From: Dipetalonema caudispina
Lineage: Eukaryota > Nematoda > Chromadorea > Rhabditida > Onchocercidae
DNA: 26,342 nt
Assembly: GCA_013365325.1 (NCBI GenBank)
Contig: JABVXV010000566.1
Coordinates: 1 to 26,342, forward strand
Direction of reading: 5' to 3'
Shown here: one piece after another, positions 21,833 to 26,342 of the stretch
How positions within the stretch are numbered: the first letter of the stretch is position 1
How the letters are laid out: every line of letters starts with the position of its first letter
Notes under the pieces: model-generated
What the model saw: only the letters and a program-made list of their open reading frames with translations
What the model was told of the DNA's origin: nothing
Databases searched by the model: none
Position numbers and translations under genes: made by a program

Positions 21833-23103
21833 ATGAGTTTAATCAGAGACATGAAAGCATTGGATGGCTTCAATAATATTGAAAAATCAGATGATCAAAT
21901 TAGCTCACAACGATTATCAAATGAGAAGGAAAAGCTTATGCGCAATGATTTATTACGGATAGTTAACGGAAATGCAATGCTGCGTGCTTCTCTCATATTA
22001 CTTACTATTGTGATGATTTTTTTTACCGTTATGAAAATTTGCAAATTATTTTATCAAATACGACATCATCATCAGCGAAAGCAAGAGGTGACATTAATTT
22101 TAAGATAACTTTTCTCATCCAATTCATGGTATATATCATTTACTGTATTGTTTTGTTAAGTATAATTTGATAAGGATGACTTAATGAATTAAGAAGTAAG
22201 CAAAGAATTCATCAATGAAGTAGAATCTTCCCATTTATTCTCTAATTAACATGACTTAATTATTCATCCTGATAATGCTAATCTGTAATTTGTTTATTCA
22301 GGTGAAATCTTTAAATAGATTCCCAAAAATTCTCTAAAGCATTCATTCATGCAATCCGTTTATCCACTTCATAGGATGATATGTTCTTTGCAGTTGAGTA
22401 AAAGATCAAGTGTGATACAGGAAATGTTATTATAGGTAAATGAATTTGATAGCGAAACTCCCCAGGTATTGGTCAAAACACATTCAGCAGATTATCCATT
22501 TTCTGCCAACAAAAAGTGGAATAAAAAGAAGCATAGATTAGCTCGAACTTCTCGTGTATGGTAAATGTTTGTTAGTTTATAGAACTCATTTAAAATTGAT
22601 TAGATTTCATAAATTTTGCTTTCTTCCTCTCAATAACAACCAACTATCTGATAATCTCAGAGTTATCCACTTGTATCCACGTCCACGGTGGGTGATTAGA
22701 TTGTTCGATATGAATTGCTAACCTCCTTGTTGTTCAGGAAAGCGAAATCAAACTTGGACTCAAATTCATTACCCAGTAGGGAAATGAAACTTAATATATT
22801 GCTATCGAACGAATCGAACTCGAAGCAAGCCAAGTCCAAAAAGGTATCAGATATTTTACTTTTTGACTAACATGTACCACATAAATTGAAGATTGTCCTG
22901 AATTAGAACGGCTTACTTTTCCATTCTAACACTGCGATAAGCATTATCGATCGGTGAACGAACTTGTGGCGCAACATTTCATAACAAATTAAATGGAGTG
23001 ATATGAGAAACTTTTGCTTCAGATATATCCAACGCCAGAATCAAGTTTGAAATCAACAACGAAAGGCGCCGAAAAGAAAGATTCAGGTCAATCTGAATTT
23101 TGA
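21833..23103 (+). CDS. Unrecognised single-pass membrane protein, 188 aa, four exons
   Basis: I do not recognise this protein. Exons 21833-22087, 22436-22560, 22738-22843 and 23023-23103 join with GT-AG borders (GAG|GTGAC, TATG|GTAAAT, AAG|GTATC; acceptors ATTATAG, TGTTCAG, TGCTTCAG) and keep one open frame, 567 bases with the stop. Intron 1 carries in-frame stops, which supports the splicing. Residues 1-50 are polar with an acidic patch near 16-21. Residues about 51-73 form one hydrophobic helix (SLILLTIVMIFFTVMKICKLF). A strongly basic RHHHQRK stretch follows. The remaining 110 residues are Lys/Ser/Asn-rich and probably disordered. There is no cleavable signal, so by the positive-inside rule the tail should be cytosolic. 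Function is unknown; it may be lineage-specific. The gene diverges from the WDR23 gene. Confidence 0.72.
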
Positions 23104-23241
23104 TACCTTTTTCCGTTTATTTGATCCTATTTAATATGTACTTTGAGTCAGAGTTCAAATCCATTCACTTTATTTATTATGAGCAAATCAGTTTCTGTTA
23201 TTTATTTTGCGTGGTTCAAAAGTTTAACTCTGAACCTTTTG

Positions 23242-23267
23242 TCGCGAAATTCGAATAAATTTCGCGA
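23242..23267 (+). promoter_or_regulatory. Hairpin enclosing an AATAAA poly(A) signal
   Basis: The arms TCGCGAAATT (23242-23251) and AATTTCGCGA (23258-23267) pair perfectly over ten bases around a six-base loop. AATAAA at 23254-23259 straddles the loop and the start of the second arm. The site lies about 150 bases past the stop codon of the membrane-protein gene and is the best poly(A) signal seen for it. Confidence 0.55.
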
Positions 23268-24357
23268 AGGAAGGAATAATACATTCCCTGTAATTAAAGT
23301 AATTGATGCTTCACATCGTAATGAACCAATTCATCTTATAAATTGTTAATATAAATCATTTAACTTATACTCATCCTTATCTAAGATGAGATAACAACAC
23401 AATACGTCTTTGTTCTCTGTGGTTAAGATACACTTAAATCGGATCCGATTGTGTAACATTGTCCTTTGTGTCATATGCTTACGACAGGGTTATACCAATG
23501 ATTTTTGTAGACCACTCCCACTACACACATATATATATTAATACCAACAGACATATATATACAAGGGTCACGGCTTACGGTATCAACCACCTTATTCACT
23601 TATAAAGCTGCAATTCCCTACTTCTACCTCTCCGATTCTGTTCTTTTTATTTGGAGTTTTTAGCTATCAGTCAGTTCAGTGATTCATATCAAATCGCCTT
23701 TCTTAACTTACCACGCCATCGAAAATATTATAACATCTGTTGGTATTAATTGCTGTGTTATTGAATATATTCTACATTGAACTACTTGTCGTGATACGCA
23801 ATTAAGAGGACCGTACCGTCTTCGACAAAAATACAAATACAAATATACAAATATCACAACAAAGAACTTCACGACACCTTTCCCAATAAAATTATTTGAG
23901 AAATTACCAAAGTAAATTTTGCAGATACCACTAGAACGATGGCCTGTTCTGCTGAAGGAAGCGCTCAAACTGGAATAGCACGTTTGGATAGCAGCAATAA
24001 CAAATAAAATATGCACAGTGCATGCTATTATTCATTTTCTGTTTATAGTAGCTGTTGCTTCAGAAACTTAACAATGTCTAATTAGTAATATATTATTCAG
24101 TTCCGTAACAAAATAACGCTTTCTAGAAGTAAGTACAGGGCAAATATAAACAATTCCATGTTTGGATTAATTAATTTATAGTCAGGGACAACTAATTAAA
24201 ACTAAAGTCTACTGTCAAATTCCAAGGAACGTTCACCATTAAACATTAGCATCTAATGTGTAGCATTCGTAATCACAATCTTTAATCAACGGTTTCAGTA
24301 CAGATAACAGAAGATGAAACTTACTTCCGTACATATCACATTGATTTAAGTCATGAT

Positions 24358-24450
24358 CACTTGCTGACACGGATGATCACTGTACATTCCGGATGAAACG
24401 AATTAGTTTTTTTCCGTGATTGAATTTGAGAAGTGCGCGCCGACCAAAAG
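24358..24450. repeat. Divergent repeat unit, related to 24765-24850
   Basis: The stretch starting ACGGATGATCACTGTACATTCC, followed by GATGAAACGA, a T-run and a CGCG-containing end, parallels TGGATGATCTCTGTTCATTCCC followed by ATGAAACGA, a T-run and an ACGCG stretch about 400 bases to the right. The similarity is clear over the first 50 bases and then decays. The unit type is unknown. Confidence 0.55.
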
Positions 24451-24675
24451 ATTCACTTCCTACTTAAAAAAAGATTTACTTTAAAAAAATGAGAAATTAA
24501 TGTAGAGGTTCGAGCTTAATCAAAAAATTAAAATAATAACACACCAGATATTTAAAAAAACATAACTGTCAAAAAATAACCAGCGAATAAATACACAGTC
24601 CTTTTTTCAATGTCACGGATATGCTAATGATTCCTACCACCGATTAATACGAAAAGTGCAAAGTCAATCGCTGGA

Positions 24676-24850
24676 CAAACTAAGAGCATCCTATTTGGTC
24701 ATTCGCAGATGTCAACAGTGAACAGATTGATGGCCATAACAAACATAGAAGAAAGAAGCATATATTACTGGCATGGATGATCTCTGTTCATTCCCTTCTA
24801 TGAAACGAGTCAATTTTTTTTCGATCAAGCTTTACAACGCGTACTGACCC
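24676..24850. repeat. Dispersed repeat, copy C (divergent)
   Basis: Positions 24719-24766 match 26058-26105 at 38 of 48 bases, sharing the core GGCCATAACAAAC/AGCCATAACAAAC and GCATATAT. Upstream, GAGCATCCTATTTGGTCATTC resembles the left part of copy A (AAGCATCTTATTGATTAATC). Its right part is the partner of the unit at 24358-24450. Confidence 0.65.
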
Positions 24851-25158
24851 GATATTTTAAACTCTTCATCTGCTCGAATATGTCTCGGGTGTTATTGTCG
24901 GAAAATTAATTCCTAACTAATTATTATCGTATAATCAAATACCAATAAATTGTAAAATTTATTTCATTGTCTGAAGATTTCAGGTGCAATACTTGTTAAT
25001 TCCTATGCTAAAATTGTTGTTTTTCGCCCTCCAATTCCGTTTTATTTAATGTTTATATCTTATTATCAATCGTATTCTATCACAACCAAATGTCAACTAA
25101 ACATCTTTGTTTTCCCATTCCGTTCTCATTCTAACTTCATCAAATTATTGTTCAACCT

Positions 25159-25284
25159 TAATTATGTATTCATCCATAAGCTTAGCTTTCTCGCCATTGT
25201 ACCTTTTTACAAATATCTTTTATCAATAGTCATATGTTAACTAAACACTTGCTTAATCCTAATTATGTATTCATCCTTAAGCTT
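25159..25284. repeat. Local 25-base direct duplication
   Basis: TAATTATGTATTCATCC followed by TAAGCTT (one variable base between them) occurs at 25159-25183 and 25260-25284, matching at 24 of 25 bases with a 101-base period. AACTAAACA also recurs upstream of each (25095 and 25239) but with different spacing, so it is an uneven old duplication rather than a clean tandem array. Confidence 0.8.
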
Positions 25285-26034
25285 CCATCCTTTTGTAGGA
25301 TATCTTGTTTACGTCCATTGTATAACAGTATAAATATTCCCAAATTTCCAAAAAAAACCCCTCTTGATACCAACCAACTAGCTTACTAACTATCCACCTC
25401 TCAATCTACCAAGACAACCCAATTTGACTTGAGTCCGATCAAACGTTATCCGATCGACACTCTCTAATTCAATTATTTTCTGTTATTCTGATTTATTCTA
25501 CTGTTAATAATATATATATCCCAAATTAAAATTACTGGTTCAATTCTCTGTTAAAACACAAATCAGACATCGACCAGAAATCCAAACAATTTTCACAACA
25601 GTTATTGAATGTAAAAAAATTTGAAAAACCAGGATAACTAATACTTCTAACAACTGCGTGAAACAAAACTGATCACGTACACGTAGGTGAAACTATAACT
25701 CTATAAAGTGAAATTTCCAGCTTACCTCACTATTATTTATTGATCAGATAAGACCAGTCAGGCAGTACTGTTTATAAATCCGTAAACATTGTGATTTCTG
25801 ATGTGACAGTTTCCTCTTCGTTATAAAAAAAGAAAAGACAATGATGGCTTTGAGCATATCCTGAAACCAATGCTTCGATTTGAGCCTATTCCGAAATTGA
25901 GCAAACGATATGTCAGTTATTTTCGAAAAAAAAAATGACTTCCAAGAATAATTGATTGAACGTTACAAATATTTGACGTCATGATAGTGATGTCTTAGCA
26001 TGGGAATCTAAAGGATAATAAGGAAACTGGTAAC

Positions 26035-26342
26035 TGGTCAGTCTTAGATGCAAACAATAGACAGATTAATAGCCATAACAAACTTGGCAGAAGGAGGCAT
26101 ATATAAATGTTTACACTCTGCCAATATAATTCACAATTAGTGTTGATCGCTTTGTTGTACTTATGCGTATTGTCCGTTGACGTTCTTCTGCCATCAGCTC
26201 TGAGCCCTGATAAACCACAAATATTAGCGAAGTGTTTTTTGATTCAATTAGCACATTGGGATTAAAGTGAAGTATTATGCAAGCAAAAAAGTGCACTTCG
26301 GTTATGAATGGTTTGCGAAGCGAAATTTAACTCAAACTCGGC
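26035..26342. repeat. Dispersed repeat, copy B, cut by the window end
   Basis: The left part (26048-26105) is related to copies A and C. The right part (26222-26342) is identical to 15531-15651 over all 121 bases up to the last base of the window, so the identity may extend further. About 135 bases (26086-26221) between the two parts are absent from copy A. That spacer has an open minus-strand frame. Confidence 0.9.

Larger units (their letters stand above)
23104..26342. other. Gene-poor right end with degenerate repeats
   Basis: The first part holds the 3' UTR of the membrane-protein gene. Beyond about 23300 I find no recognisable protein or RNA gene on either strand. The region contains the dispersed-repeat copies listed separately, a local 25-base duplication near 25159 and 25260, and long AT-rich stretches. 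An open frame on the minus strand at 23708-24016 starts with a hydrophobic stretch but has no supporting splice structure or family match. Confidence 0.55.

Noticed and set aside
23708..24016. 102-codon minus-strand frame with a hydrophobic start
   Set aside because: It opens at GTG, has no clear gene structure, and a different frame from a nearby ATG is equally plausible; probably chance.
24505..24520. GGTTCGAGCTT resembling a tRNA B box
   Set aside because: The final CC is missing and no cloverleaf can be drawn around it.

Overview
The window looks like nematode nuclear DNA. It is AT-rich, and its genes are intron-dense with short GT-AG introns. Pyrimidine-rich AG sites sit 1-3 bases upstream of several start codons, as expected for spliced-leader trans-splicing. 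Three minus-strand genes match conserved animal proteins that all have Caenorhabditis counterparts. A filarial or other spirurid worm is my best guess, but that is inference. All gene models were built by hand from splice sites, reading-phase agreement and family recognition. No search was run.

Layout from left to right. (1) Positions 76-8695, minus strand: an ataxin-2 orthologue (atx-2) in 22 visible exons and about 1050 codons. It has LSm and LsmAD domains, an RG-rich stretch, a PAM2-like PABP-binding motif and a Gln/Pro/Ala-rich tail with a seven-glutamine run. Its last exon(s) lie left of the window. (2) 8696-10547: intergenic, with one weak secreted-peptide candidate. (3) 10548-10618, plus strand: tRNA-Gly(GCC), convergent with the next gene. 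(4) 10701-14016, minus: a complete nine-exon TBC1D10-type Rab GAP of 423 aa. (5) 14017-16940: intergenic, holding one copy of a 121-bp repeat. (6) 16941-20402, minus: an eleven-exon WDR23/DCAF11 orthologue of 397 aa, a CUL4-DDB1 substrate receptor. (7) 20403-21832: divergent intergenic region. (8) 21833-23103, plus: an unrecognised four-exon gene for a 188-aa single-pass membrane protein. (9) 23104-26342: gene-poor DNA with degenerate dispersed repeats. It ends inside an exact second copy of the 121-bp repeat.

The protein genes do not form an evident operon or pathway. They are widely spaced and a pol III gene lies between two of them. They cover RNA regulation (ataxin-2), Rab cycling (TBC1D10) and ubiquitin-dependent control of the stress response (WDR23), plus one orphan membrane protein. 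No CRISPR array, bacterial-type operon or intact transposase was seen. The items most worth a second look are the orphan membrane protein, the perfect 121-bp repeat at the window edge, the UG-repeat just upstream of the polyQ exon of atx-2, and the hairpin that contains a poly(A) signal.
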